A stretch of DNA of 6,098 nt from Frankiales bacterium (GTDB lineage: Bacteria > Actinomycetota > Actinomycetes > JAFAQI01). Of this stretch, positions 1-6,098 are shown one piece after another; positions within the stretch are counted from its first letter, which is position 1, and the number at the start of each line of letters is the position of its first letter. A program made the translations under genes and the position numbers. The notes under the pieces are model-generated. The model was not told the origin of the DNA, ran no database searches, and saw nothing but the letters and a program-made list of their open reading frames with translations. The stretch covers positions 1-6,098 of the forward strand of contig JAFAQI010000005.1 in the NCBI GenBank assembly GCA_019246495.1. Reading direction: 5' to 3'.

Positions 1-194
1 GCCGCCTGGCTCGAGCCGAGCAGCGAGAACCCCAGGACGGCGCTGACGAGCGCGAACAGCACGACGGCGAGCCGGCCCCGGCGGGTCAGCCGGAGCGCGG
101 AGCCGGCGGAAGCCCGGCCGGCGGGGGAAGCAGCGGCAACTGGGGCGACGCGGGCCCGGTCCGCCGGAAAACGAGCGATGGTTGCGGTGGTCAC
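1..194 (-). CDS. Membrane-anchored protein divergent from lexA, N-terminal part only (probable LysM / Rv2719c-like cell-division suppressor)
   Basis: Only the first 64 codons are in the window; the gene runs off the left edge. Reading from a GTG at 194-192, the protein starts [16 protein letters not shown], has an Ala/Pro/Ser-rich stretch, then an Arg-rich motif ([10 protein letters not shown], about residues 34-43). A hydrophobic segment follows (about 43-59, [16 protein letters not shown]), which looks like a type II signal anchor or uncleaved signal peptide. The start is supported by an AGG-containing Shine-Dalgarno stretch (minus strand GGACAGGTGAG) about 9 bases upstream. The position is that of the small LysM-domain proteins divergent from lexA in actinobacteria (Rv2719c in Mycobacterium, DivS in Corynebacterium), which are SOS-induced and block division. 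The LTRRGR-plus-hydrophobic N-terminus resembles that family as I know it. The LysM domain itself would lie outside the window, so function is inferred from context. A LexA operator sits 25 bases upstream of the start. Confidence 0.75.
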   Translation of the reverse strand, partial: MTTATIARFPADRARVAPVAAASPAGRASAGSALRLTRRGRLAVVLFALVSAVLGFSLLGSSQA

Positions 195-218
195 GGCCTC
201 TCACCTGTCCTTCGTGGT

Positions 219-234
219 GCGAACACGCGTTCGA
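219..234. promoter_or_regulatory. LexA operator (SOS box) proximal to the minus-strand gene
   Basis: The core CGAAC-ACGC-GTTCG at 220-233 matches the actinobacterial SOS box CGAAC-N4-GTTCG in both half-sites. It lies 25 bases upstream of the GTG of the divergent minus-strand gene, where bound LexA would block its transcription. The match is read directly; binding is inferred. Confidence 0.85.
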
Positions 235-250
235 TCGAACGTCTGTACGA
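235..250. promoter_or_regulatory. Degenerate second LexA operator abutting the first
   Basis: TCGAAC-GTCT-GTACGA keeps one perfect half-site (CGAAC) and one half-site with a single change (GTACG for GTTCG). It starts at the base after the first operator, so the two centres are 16 bases apart. The junction forms a perfect 12-base palindrome, GTTCGATCGAAC, at 229-240. It may be a low-affinity or cooperative site, or chance. Confidence 0.45.
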
Positions 251-286
251 GTTGTACCACGCCCCGGCGACAAAAACACGACACGT

Positions 287-302
287 TCGAACAGATGTTT
301 GA
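287..302. promoter_or_regulatory. LexA operator (SOS box) at the lexA promoter
   Basis: TCGAAC-AGAT-GTTTGA fits the mycobacterial SOS consensus CGAACRNNNGTTYG at every position. It ends 53 bases before the lexA GTG and overlaps the proposed -35 element at 299-304, so bound LexA would compete with RNA polymerase. This is the expected arrangement for autorepression. Confidence 0.88.
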
Positions 303-327
303 ACTTCGCCTCGAACGCCGCTACCGT
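299..327 (+). promoter_or_regulatory. Probable lexA promoter (-35 TTGAAC, 17-base spacer, -10 TACCGT)
   Basis: TTGAAC at 299-304 resembles the primary-sigma -35 element (TTGACA). It is followed by exactly 17 bases and then TACCGT at 322-327, which fits the actinobacterial -10 pattern TANNNT. Transcription would start near 333-335, giving a leader of about 20 bases that still contains the ribosome binding site at 343-350. The overlap with the SOS box supports the assignment; no experimental start site is available. Confidence 0.55.
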
Positions 328-342
328 CCTCCCCGACCCGCT

Positions 343-350
343 GAGAGGAG
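343..350 (+). promoter_or_regulatory. Ribosome binding site that fixes the lexA start
   Basis: GAGAGGAG is a strong Shine-Dalgarno sequence 5 bases before the GTG at 356. The open frame continues upstream to an ATG at 182, but that ATG has no comparable site and lies upstream of the LexA operators, so GTG 356 is the better start. Confidence 0.8.
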
Positions 351-355
351 CACTC

Positions 356-1078
356 GTGACCGACAAGCGCACGAGCGACAGGCGCCGGCCGGACAGGACC
401 GCGGACGGCACCGCGGAGCCCAACGTCCGGGAGATCCCGGACGGCCCCGCCGACGCCACCGGGCTCACCCCGCGCCAGCGGCGGGTGCTCGAGGTCATCC
501 GCGACTCCGTCGACCGCCGCGGCTACCCGCCGTCGATGCGGGAGATCGGCGAGGCAGTCGGGCTCACCAGCACCAGCAGCGTGGCCCACCAGCTGTCCAC
601 CCTCCAGCGCAAGGGCTTCCTGCGTCGTGACGCCAACCGGCCGCGCGCAGTCGAGGTCACGCTGCCCGGCGACGACCCGACCGGTGAGGGCGATGCCCGG
701 CCGATGCCCACCTACGTGCCGCTGGTCGGCCGGATCGCCGCCGGCGGCCCGATCCTCGCCGAGCAGGCCGTGGAGGACGTCTTCCCGCTCCCCCGCCAGC
801 TCGTGGGCGACGGGCAGCTGTTCCTGCTCGAGGTCAAGGGCGAGTCGATGATCGAGGCGGCGATCACCGACGGCGACTGGGTCGTGGTCCGCTCACAGCC
901 GTCCGCCGACGACGGCGACATCGTCGCTGCGATGCTCGACGGCGAGGCGACGGTCAAGGTGCTCAGCCGCCGCGACGGCCACGTCTGGCTGCTGCCGCGC
1001 AACTCCGACTACGCGCCGATCGCCGGGGACGACGCGACGATCCTCGGCCGGGTCACCGCCGTCCTGCGTCGGGTGTGA
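356..1078 (+). CDS. lexA: LexA, SOS regulon repressor and self-cleaving serine protease
   Basis: Dimeric repressor of DNA-damage genes. RecA filaments on single-stranded DNA stimulate its self-cleavage, which derepresses the regulon. The 240-residue protein has a winged helix-turn-helix DNA-binding domain at about 37-102, from [13 protein letters not shown] through [15 protein letters not shown] (56-70, recognition region [10 protein letters not shown] at 71-80). The S24 peptidase-like domain runs from about 120 to 240. The scissile Ala-Gly bond is A129-G130 in GRIAAGGP. The catalytic dyad is S164 (GESMIEAAI) and K201 (EATVKVL), so all residues needed for autocleavage are present. An Arg/Asp-rich extension of about 36 residues precedes the DNA-binding domain; it is longer than in E. 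coli but common in actinobacteria, and total length is normal for the phylum. The gene is probably autoregulated through the SOS box at 287-302. Its last 26 bases overlap, on the opposite strand, the end of the hybrid kinase gene. Confidence 0.97.
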   Translation: MTDKRTSDRRRPDRTADGTAEPNVREIPDGPADATGLTPRQRRVLEVIRDSVDRRGYPPSMREIGEAVGLTSTSSVAHQLSTLQRKGFLRRDANRPRAVEVTLPGDDPTGEGDARPMPTYVPLVGRIAAGGPILAEQAVEDVFPLPRQLVGDGQLFLLEVKGESMIEAAITDGDWVVVRSQPSADDGDIVAAMLDGEATVKVLSRRDGHVWLLPRNSDYAPIAGDDATILGRVTAVLRRV

Positions 1079-2720
1079 CGGCGGCCGCGCGCTCGTCGAT
1101 CTGATCGTCGGCGGGCGCCGCCGGCGCCGGTACGACGCTGCGCAGCACGACCGTGAACCGGCTGCCGCCGCCCGGCTCGTTGCCCGCCTCGATCACACCG
1201 CCCATCGCCTCGACGAGACCGCGGCAGATCGCCAGGCCGAGCCCGACGCCGTGGTCGCGACGAGTGTCGCCGATGTCGGCCTGCGTGAACGGCTCGAACA
1301 GGTGCGGCAGGAAGCCCTCGTCGATGCCCCGACCCTCGTCGACCACCGTGAGCTCGAAGCCGCGGTCGGTCGACGTACCGCCGATCGTGATGAGCGAGCC
1401 GGTCGGTGAGTACTTGCGCGCGTTGTCGACGAGGTTGCCCAGCACCTGCTCCAGGCGGTCTGCATCCGCGATGACGATGGGAGCCGCTGGCGGCAGCGCC
1501 ACGGCGATCCGGTGCAGGTTGTCCGGCAGTGACGACACCACCCGCTCGACGACCTCGGCAACACGTACCGGCGCGTTGGACACGCGCATCGCGCCGCGGT
1601 CGAGGTGCGCTTCGTCCAGCAGGTCCTCGACGAGGCGGTGTAGCCGGCGGGCCTGCGTCTCGATGCGGTCGAGCAGCCGCGCACGTTCGTCGTCGGACAG
1701 GTTGGTGCCTCGGCCCTGCAGCGTCCGGGCAAAGCCGATCACGGCGGTCAGCGGCGTACGCAGCTCGTGCGAGACGTTGGCGAGGAAGCTCGACTTCATC
1801 CGGTTGAGCTCGGCCATGCGTTCGACGGTCGCCCGTTCGCGTTCGGACCGCCGGGCGTTCTCGACACCCACGGCCACCTGCGCAGCGAGAGCGACGAGGA
1901 ACGCATCGGCCTCCTGCTCGTTGCGTTCGAGCAGCAGCGCACCGATCATCACGCCGTCGGCGGCGAACGCGGCGAGACTGCACTCGCGGCCGTCGATCGT
2001 GGCGCGCTTCACCCGCTCGGAGAACGTCGGCAGCGACGACGGTGGGCGCCACTCGTCCGCTCGTACGGCGCTGAGCGCCAGCCGGTCGTCGTCGTTTCGC
2101 AGATAGACGGCCGCAACAGTAGTGCCGGACATGTGACCGAGGACGTCGACCGCAGCGTCGAGGACGATCGGCAACCGCGAGGACGCCGACACCGCTGTCG
2201 TCATCGCGATGAGCGTGGTCAGCTCGTTCTGTCGTCGCCGCACGTTGTCGGCGAGCACGGCGTTGGCCTGCTGGAGCTGGCTGACCAGCTCCGCGTTGCG
2301 CATCCGCAGCCACCGCCGGTCGAGCGCGTTGTTGACCGACGACAGCACGTGCTCGGGGTGCACCGGCTTGACGAGGAAGTCCTCGGCCTTGCCGACCGCA
2401 GCCATGGCGATCTCGGCGGACGCGTAGCCGGTGAGCAGCAGCACCGGCAGGTCCGGGTCGTGCTGCTTGAGCCGGTCGGCGAGATCGGTCCCGAGGGCGT
2501 CGGGCAGCCGCTGGTCGACGATCGCCAGCGCGATGGGCTCCTCGCGGGCGATGCGCTCCGCGGCGGCGGCCGTTGCCGCCGCGACCACCGCGAGGGACTG
2601 CGCGGCGAGGATGTCGCTCAGCGTCTCGCGCATGCCCTGGTCGTCGTCGACGACGAGCACCCGCCAGTGGCCGCCGTCAGTGGGGTTCACCGACTCCGTC
2701 GACCAGCCCGGACCGCTCAT
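1053..2720 (-). CDS. Hybrid response regulator-histidine kinase (REC-GAF-HisKA-HATPase_c), soluble
   Basis: Cytoplasmic kinase of 555 residues with no membrane segment. An N-terminal receiver domain (about 20-130) has the acidic pocket D25-D27, phospho-acceptor D69 (IVDQRLPD), T97 and K118, all canonical. A charged, probably coiled-coil linker (about 132-168) leads to a GAF-like domain (about 170-290). The HisKA domain carries H318 in SHELRTP, and the HATPase domain has the N box ([11 protein letters not shown], 429-439), G1 (DEGRGI, 461-466), F box (FEPFTQ) and G2 (GVGLGLAI, 491-498). An Ala/Pro-rich tail ends the protein. The kinase appears competent to autophosphorylate, and the fused REC may gate it on receiving phosphate from an upstream kinase. 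It is the last gene of the cassette. The ATG at 2720 lies 14 bases after the receiver gene's stop; a TTG at 2738 overlapping that stop (TTGA) would add six residues. Neither start has a clear Shine-Dalgarno, so translational coupling is likely. The GAF ligand is unknown; no chromophore-type Cys is evident. Confidence 0.92.
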   Translation of the reverse strand: MSGPGWSTESVNPTDGGHWRVLVVDDDQGMRETLSDILAAQSLAVVAAATAAAAERIAREEPIALAIVDQRLPDALGTDLADRLKQHDPDLPVLLLTGYASAEIAMAAVGKAEDFLVKPVHPEHVLSSVNNALDRRWLRMRNAELVSQLQQANAVLADNVRRRQNELTTLIAMTTAVSASSRLPIVLDAAVDVLGHMSGTTVAAVYLRNDDDRLALSAVRADEWRPPSSLPTFSERVKRATIDGRECSLAAFAADGVMIGALLLERNEQEADAFLVALAAQVAVGVENARRSERERATVERMAELNRMKSSFLANVSHELRTPLTAVIGFARTLQGRGTNLSDDERARLLDRIETQARRLHRLVEDLLDEAHLDRGAMRVSNAPVRVAEVVERVVSSLPDNLHRIAVALPPAAPIVIADADRLEQVLGNLVDNARKYSPTGSLITIGGTSTDRGFELTVVDEGRGIDEGFLPHLFEPFTQADIGDTRRDHGVGLGLAICRGLVEAMGGVIEAGNEPGGGSRFTVVLRSVVPAPAAPADDQIDERAAAVTPDAGRR

Positions 2721-2734
2721 GTATGCGCGTCGTC

Positions 2735-3088
2735 TCAAGCGGCCGCAGCGTCGGCGACGAGACCGAGCATGTAGGCAGGAGCGAACGGTTTCTGGATCAC
2801 CGCATGGACGCGAGCGGCCCGCGCTTCGCGCAGCCGGTCCTCCATCGCATAAGCCGTCATCAGGATCACCGGCGGCGGCGGCGCACCCGACTCGACGAGC
2901 ACCGACACACCGTCGCGGCCGGGCATCCGGACATCCATGAGCACAACGTCGTAACCACCGCCGCGGATCTCGGCCAGCGCGCTGTCGCCGTCCGCGACGG
3001 CGGTGACCGTGTGACCCGCAGCGCGCAGGATCTCGCCGACGGTCTCGAGCATGCCGGGCTCGTCGTCGACGAGCAGCACCGCGCTCAC
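2735..3088 (-). CDS. Stand-alone receiver domain (single-domain response regulator, CheY/Spo0F type)
   Basis: The 117-residue protein is a receiver domain and nothing else. The acidic pair D8-D9 (LLVDDEP), phospho-acceptor D52 (VLMDVRMPGRDG), T78 (ILMTAYA) and K100 (VIQKPF) are all present, so it should accept phosphate. There is no DNA-binding or enzymatic output domain, so it should act by protein contact or as a phosphate shuttle, as Spo0F or DivK do. Its GTG start overlaps the TGA of the upstream sensor kinase (GTGA, 4 bases), and its own stop lies 14 bases before the hybrid kinase ATG. The three genes are therefore very likely one transcript with coupled translation, and the upstream kinase is its probable phosphodonor. 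Whether it passes phosphate to the hybrid kinase or controls it allosterically cannot be read from sequence. Confidence 0.92.
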   Translation of the reverse strand: MSAVLLVDDEPGMLETVGEILRAAGHTVTAVADGDSALAEIRGGGYDVVLMDVRMPGRDGVSVLVESGAPPPPVILMTAYAMEDRLREARAARVHAVIQKPFAPAYMLGLVADAAAA

Positions 3089-4737
3089 CGCTGGACCTCG
3101 ATGCGGCTGTCCGCCGGGCTCGACGGCCGCGGCACGGTGATCACCGGAAGGGTCACGCGGAACTCGCTGCCCTCCCCCTCGACGCTGTCGACGCTGATGT
3201 CACCGTGGTGCGCCTCGACGATCCGCTTGCTCACCGCAAGCCCGAGACCGACACCGCGCGCCTTGGTCGTGAAGAACGGCTCGAACAACCGCCCACGTGT
3301 CTCTGCCGACATTCCCGCACCGTTATCCCTGACTGCGAGCTGTACGGCGCCGTCCACCGCCCTGACGCCGACCGTGAGGACACCGCCATCGGTCATCGCC
3401 TGGTAACCGTTGCTCACGAGGTTGAGCACCACCTGGCGCAACATGTCGCGGTCCGCACGAGCGATCACCGGGCCGGACACACCTTCGCGCTGCACCGTCA
3501 TGCCCGTCGGCGGCGGCAGCACCGAGAGCACCTCGTCGACGAGTGCGTTGAGATCGACGTCCGAGACCACCGGCTGGCGCTGCCGCGCGAACTCCAGCAG
3601 GTCGGTCACGATCACGGTCGCCGCGGACACCTCGCGCTCCGCCGTTGCGAGATGTCGCTGTGCCGCATCCGTCGGGTTGGGCCCGAAGTCGTTGCGCAGC
3701 AGATAGACCGCGTTGCTGATGACGCCCAGCGGGTTGCGCAACTCGTGCCCGATCGTCGACGCGAGCTCGCCGATCGCGGCCAGCCGCTCCTGCCGGATCA
3801 GCTGGTCGTGTGCGGACGCCAGTTCGGCCATCGAGTGCTCGAGCTCTTCGGTGCGCTCGGCCACCAGCGTGTCGGCGTACTCCCGCCGCCGCGCCATGGT
3901 CTCGACGATGCCGGTCGCGAGCAGAGCCACGAGCAGTCCGGCAGCAAGGATCGCCCACGGCATCGCAGTCGCGGCCGACCCGACGAGAGGGTGCTTGGCC
4001 TTGGCGACCAGCAACCAGTTGCCCTGCCCGACCGGCGACGTGGCGCTGGCGACCTCGCCGCGCAGCGGCACCTGCCGGGCCGGCGCAGACGACAGGATCA
4101 GCTGGTCGGCGCGCACCTTCGTGCCGGCGTAGACCGCGGCGACAAGCTCGCTGAACGGAGCACCCGATGTCGCGGGACTGCTGGTCTCCGGATGGACGTC
4201 GATCTCGGCGTAGACGACCTCATCGGTGAGGCCGGGGCCGGCGAAGGCGAAGCCGAGGTGCGACGACGATCCTCCGTCGCGGAACGGCGGCGTCGTCGCC
4301 ATTTCGGCGAGACCTTTCGTCTTCACTGCGACGACTGCCGAGGCGACGGCAACAGAGCGGGTCACACCGAGCGTGCCGATGTCGTGACCGCCGAAGGCAA
4401 CGACGTGCGGCGTGCCCTTGGTGCTGACCAGCGCGATCGTCGTGAAGCTGTTCGGAATCTTCGTCGCGAGGTTCGCGCTCGCCGCGAAGGATGCTTTGCC
4501 TCCGCTACCGGACGCGGTCGCGGCGAGTGAGCCGAGCGTCCCCTGGACCGAGCCGATTGCACTCGAGAGATAGAGCGCGGCTTCCTCCGTGCGCTGCTTC
4601 AGCAGCCGGTGCTCCTGGTCCGCGACGATGTGGCGCGTCACCAGGCAGCCGCTGACGGCCACCCCGACGACGACCAGCAACACGAGCAGCGAAAGCGGCC
4701 TCAGCCGCATGCGTGATGTCCCGGCGTTTACTTCCAC
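3085..4737 (-). CDS. Two-pass membrane sensor histidine kinase with extracytoplasmic sensor domain
   Basis: 550-residue sensor kinase, first gene of the signalling cassette. A short N-terminus is followed by TM1 (about 13-33). An extracytoplasmic region of about 220 residues (34-255), rich in Ala/Ser/Thr/Val, has a Cache- or CHASE-like flavour (a long first helix, then mixed strands) that I cannot assign to a named family. TM2 spans about 257-277, followed by a charged coiled coil (280-318). The dimerisation domain has phospho-acceptor H331 in GHELRNPLGVI, the NtrB/ZraS style. The ATPase domain shows the N box (NLVSNGYQAM, 439-448), G1 (DNGAGM, 471-476), F box (FEPFFTTK) and G2 (GVGLGLAV, 495-502). 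The GTG start is supported by GGAG (4748-4745) 7 bases upstream; an internal ATG at codon 10 lacks such a site. The stop overlaps the receiver gene start by 4 bases. The stimulus is unknown. Confidence 0.93.
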   Translation of the reverse strand: MEVNAGTSRMRLRPLSLLVLLVVVGVAVSGCLVTRHIVADQEHRLLKQRTEEAALYLSSAIGSVQGTLGSLAATASGSGGKASFAASANLATKIPNSFTTIALVSTKGTPHVVAFGGHDIGTLGVTRSVAVASAVVAVKTKGLAEMATTPPFRDGGSSSHLGFAFAGPGLTDEVVYAEIDVHPETSSPATSGAPFSELVAAVYAGTKVRADQLILSSAPARQVPLRGEVASATSPVGQGNWLLVAKAKHPLVGSAATAMPWAILAAGLLVALLATGIVETMARRREYADTLVAERTEELEHSMAELASAHDQLIRQERLAAIGELASTIGHELRNPLGVISNAVYLLRNDFGPNPTDAAQRHLATAEREVSAATVIVTDLLEFARQRQPVVSDVDLNALVDEVLSVLPPPTGMTVQREGVSGPVIARADRDMLRQVVLNLVSNGYQAMTDGGVLTVGVRAVDGAVQLAVRDNGAGMSAETRGRLFEPFFTTKARGVGLGLAVSKRIVEAHHGDISVDSVEGEGSEFRVTLPVITVPRPSSPADSRIEVQR

Positions 4738-4744
4738 AAGACAA

Positions 4745-4748
4745 CTCC
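4745..4748 (-). promoter_or_regulatory. Ribosome binding site of the sensor kinase gene
   Basis: GGAG on the minus strand lies 7 bases before the GTG at 4737. It is the only reasonable Shine-Dalgarno near the N-terminus and decides for this GTG over the downstream ATG at 4710. Confidence 0.6.
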
Positions 4749-4761
4749 GCGTCTGGAGGGG

Positions 4762-4800
4762 GGATCTCGATCGAGGGGTCGATCAGGGATCGATCGATCC
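4762..4800. repeat. Cluster of GATC palindromes in the leader of the kinase cassette
   Basis: Six GATC tetramers lie within about 40 bases, including a perfect 14-base palindrome GGATCGATCGATCC (4787-4800) and a 10-base palindrome CTCGATCGAG (4766-4775). On the minus strand the RNA could also fold into a larger hairpin, pairing 4800-4790 with 4774-4762 (11 base pairs, a 2-base bulge, 15-base loop). No T-run follows, so a classical intrinsic terminator for hflX is not shown. It may be an operator, a leader structure or a terminator without a U-tract. The palindromes are seen directly; any role is inference. Confidence 0.5.
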
Positions 4801-4849
4801 ATCGGGCGAATGTCTCAATTCGACCAGACCGCGGCGAATGCGGGAATGG

Positions 4850-6098
4850 CTAAGCCGGACTAGACGTATCCACCCAAGTGCGGACGTGCTCACAGGCAAA
4901 AGGGGTGAGTTCGGCGCAAAGCCACCCCGGCACGACCGCCGACATCCGCGTCCCGTCCACGACGTGCTCCACCTCGCGAACGCGCCCGTGCTCATGGATC
5001 CGCGCGACCACGTCACCGCGGTTGTAGGGGACGAGCAGGTCGACGTCCACGTCCGGTTGCGGCAGCCGTTCGGCGATGCGCGCGCGCAGCTCGTCGAGAC
5101 CCTCCCCCGTACGTGCCGACACCGTGATCGCCTGCGGTTCGAGAGCGAGCAGCCGAGAAAGTACGACGGGATCCGCGACGTCGGCCTTGTTGACGACGAC
5201 GAGCTCCGGCACGTCGACCGCGTCGATCTCGGCGAAGACCTCACGCACCGCGGCAAGCTGACCGGCGGGATCGGGATGCGACCCGTCGACGACGTGCAGG
5301 ACGAGGTCAGCGTCGGCGACTTCCTCGAGCGTCGAGCGGAACGCCTCGACGAGCTGGTGCGGCAGGTGACGGACGAAGCCGACCGTGTCGGCAAGCGTGT
5401 AGCCGCGACCGTCCGGCGTCTCACTGCGGCGTACGGTCGGGTCGAGTGTCGCGAAGAGCGCGTTCTCCACGAGCACACCCGCGTCGGTGAGCCGGTTGAG
5501 CAGCGACGACTTGCCCGCGTTGGTGTAGCCCGCGATGACGACGCTCGGCACCGAACGACGCCGGCGTTCCTGCCGCTTCACGTCACGCGCGGTGCCCATG
5601 CCGGCGATGTCGCGGCGTAGCTTCGCCATCTTGGCTCGGATGCGACGCCGATCGGTCTCGATCTTTGTCTCGCCCGGACCGCGGGTGCCGATGCCGCCAC
5701 CGCCGGCGACGCGACCACCGGCCTGGCGAGACATCGACTCACCCCAGCCGCGCAGCCGCGGAAGCATGTACTCCATCTGCGCCAGCTCGACCTGCGCCTT
5801 GCCTTCGCGGCTGCGCGCGTGCTGGGCGAAGATGTCGAGGATCAGCGCGGTGCGGTCGATGACCTTGACCTTGACGATGTCCTCGAGCTGACGCAGCTGA
5901 CCGGGGGTCAGCTCACCGTCGCAGACCACGGTGTCAGCACCGGTGGCCACGACGATGTCGCGCAGCTCGCGCGCCTTGCCGGACCCGACGTAGGTCGCGG
6001 GGTCGGGACGGTCGCGCCGTTGCACGAGGCCCTCGAGCACCTGCGAGCCTGCGGTTTCCGCGAGCGCCTTCAGCTCCTGCAGCGAGGTCTCGGCCTCG
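4850..6098 (-). CDS. hflX: HflX, ribosome-associated GTPase (N-terminus beyond the window)
   Basis: P-loop GTPase of the Obg-HflX group that binds the 50S subunit and splits or rescues stalled ribosomes, for example after heat or antibiotic stress. 415 residues are visible and the frame is open to the right edge, so the true start lies outside; a GTG at 6040 is internal, because the residues before it (EAETSLQELKALAETAG) are already typical HflX. In visible numbering, the N-terminal HflX domain runs to about 160 and includes the Gly-rich GGGGIGTRGPGETKIETDRR (132-151) hallmark. Then follow G1 (GYTNAGKSS, 190-198), the switch I Thr in FATLDPT (215-221), G3 (DTVGF, 237-241), G4 (NKAD, 303-306) and G5 (SART, 327-330). 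A C-terminal beta-rich segment ends at the TAG. All nucleotide-binding motifs are intact. The sensor kinase starts 112 bases downstream on the same strand, so read-through is possible. Confidence 0.96.
   Translation of the reverse strand, partial: EAETSLQELKALAETAGSQVLEGLVQRRDRPDPATYVGSGKARELRDIVVATGADTVVCDGELTPGQLRQLEDIVKVKVIDRTALILDIFAQHARSREGKAQVELAQMEYMLPRLRGWGESMSRQAGGRVAGGGGIGTRGPGETKIETDRRRIRAKMAKLRRDIAGMGTARDVKRQERRRRSVPSVVIAGYTNAGKSSLLNRLTDAGVLVENALFATLDPTVRRSETPDGRGYTLADTVGFVRHLPHQLVEAFRSTLEEVADADLVLHVVDGSHPDPAGQLAAVREVFAEIDAVDVPELVVVNKADVADPVVLSRLLALEPQAITVSARTGEGLDELRARIAERLPQPDVDVDLLVPYNRGDVVARIHEHGRVREVEHVVDGTRMSAVVPGWLCAELTPFACEHVRTWVDTSSPA

Noticed and set aside
182..355. Upstream extension of lexA from an ATG at 182
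   Set aside because: It would place the LexA operators and the promoter inside the coding region, and it lacks the strong ribosome binding site seen before GTG 356.
1009..2313. Minus-strand frame of 434 codons overlapping the hybrid kinase in another phase
   Set aside because: Extremely Arg/Ala/Gly-rich with no motif; it is the shifted phase of a gene whose HisKA and HATPase motifs are intact in the called frame.
1767..2774. Plus-strand open frame (335 codons) opposite the hybrid kinase, plus similar ones at 1153-2106 and 4589-5620
   Set aside because: No recognisable domain or ribosome binding site; low-complexity composition expected from reading the complement of GC-rich coding DNA.
3205..4530. 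Long plus-strand open frame (441 codons) opposite the sensor kinase
   Set aside because: Its product is an Arg/His/Asp-rich string without any domain, and the minus-strand frame encodes every kinase motif. Long antisense frames are normal in GC-rich genes.
4638..4655. Lipobox-like VSGC at residues 28-31 of the sensor kinase
   Set aside because: It lies at the end of an ordinary first transmembrane helix of a two-pass kinase; lipid modification would cut off the membrane anchor and is not expected for this architecture.
4762..4800. GATC cluster as a replication origin or Dam-type site
   Set aside because: No DnaA boxes or AT-rich unwinding region nearby, the gene context is not that of an origin, and Dam methylation control is not typical of actinobacteria.
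6038..6040. GTG at 6040 as the start of HflX
   Set aside because: The frame stays open to the window edge and the upstream residues are typical HflX sequence, so this GTG is an internal Val codon.

Overview
The window is GC-rich bacterial DNA that is coding almost end to end, with GTG starts and strong C/G preference at third codon positions. The LexA type, the actinobacterial SOS boxes (CGAAC-N4-GTTCG) and the neighbourhood of hflX, lexA and a divergent LysM/Rv2719c-like gene point to an actinomycete (high-GC Gram-positive). The genus cannot be told from this stretch.

Left part (1-1078): the 5' end of a minus-strand gene for a small membrane-anchored protein faces lexA on the plus strand across a 161-base control region. 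That region carries two good LexA operators, one next to each gene, and a weaker third copy abutting the first. This is the familiar autoregulated SOS node: LexA represses itself and, by position, the divergent gene, which in related actinobacteria encodes a DNA-damage-induced cell-division suppressor or cell-wall hydrolase.

Middle part (1053-4737): a tightly coupled minus-strand cassette of three signalling genes. In order of transcription these are a two-pass membrane sensor histidine kinase, a stand-alone receiver protein, and a soluble hybrid kinase with domain order REC-GAF-HisKA-HATPase. Their reading frames overlap or nearly touch. None has a DNA-binding or enzymatic output domain, so the cassette looks like a phosphorelay or kinase-control module whose final effector is encoded elsewhere. 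Its last gene runs 26 bases into the 3' end of lexA on the opposite strand.

Right part (4738-6098): a 112-base gap holds a cluster of GATC-rich palindromes just upstream of the cassette. Beyond it lies most of hflX on the minus strand (ribosome-associated GTPase), which runs off the right edge and so lacks its N-terminus.

The housekeeping genes (hflX, lexA, LysM-type gene) are ordinary. The accessory, least explained content is the three-gene signalling cassette between hflX and lexA, with its unrecognised extracytoplasmic sensor domain. I see no RNA genes, CRISPR arrays, insertion sequences or attachment sites.
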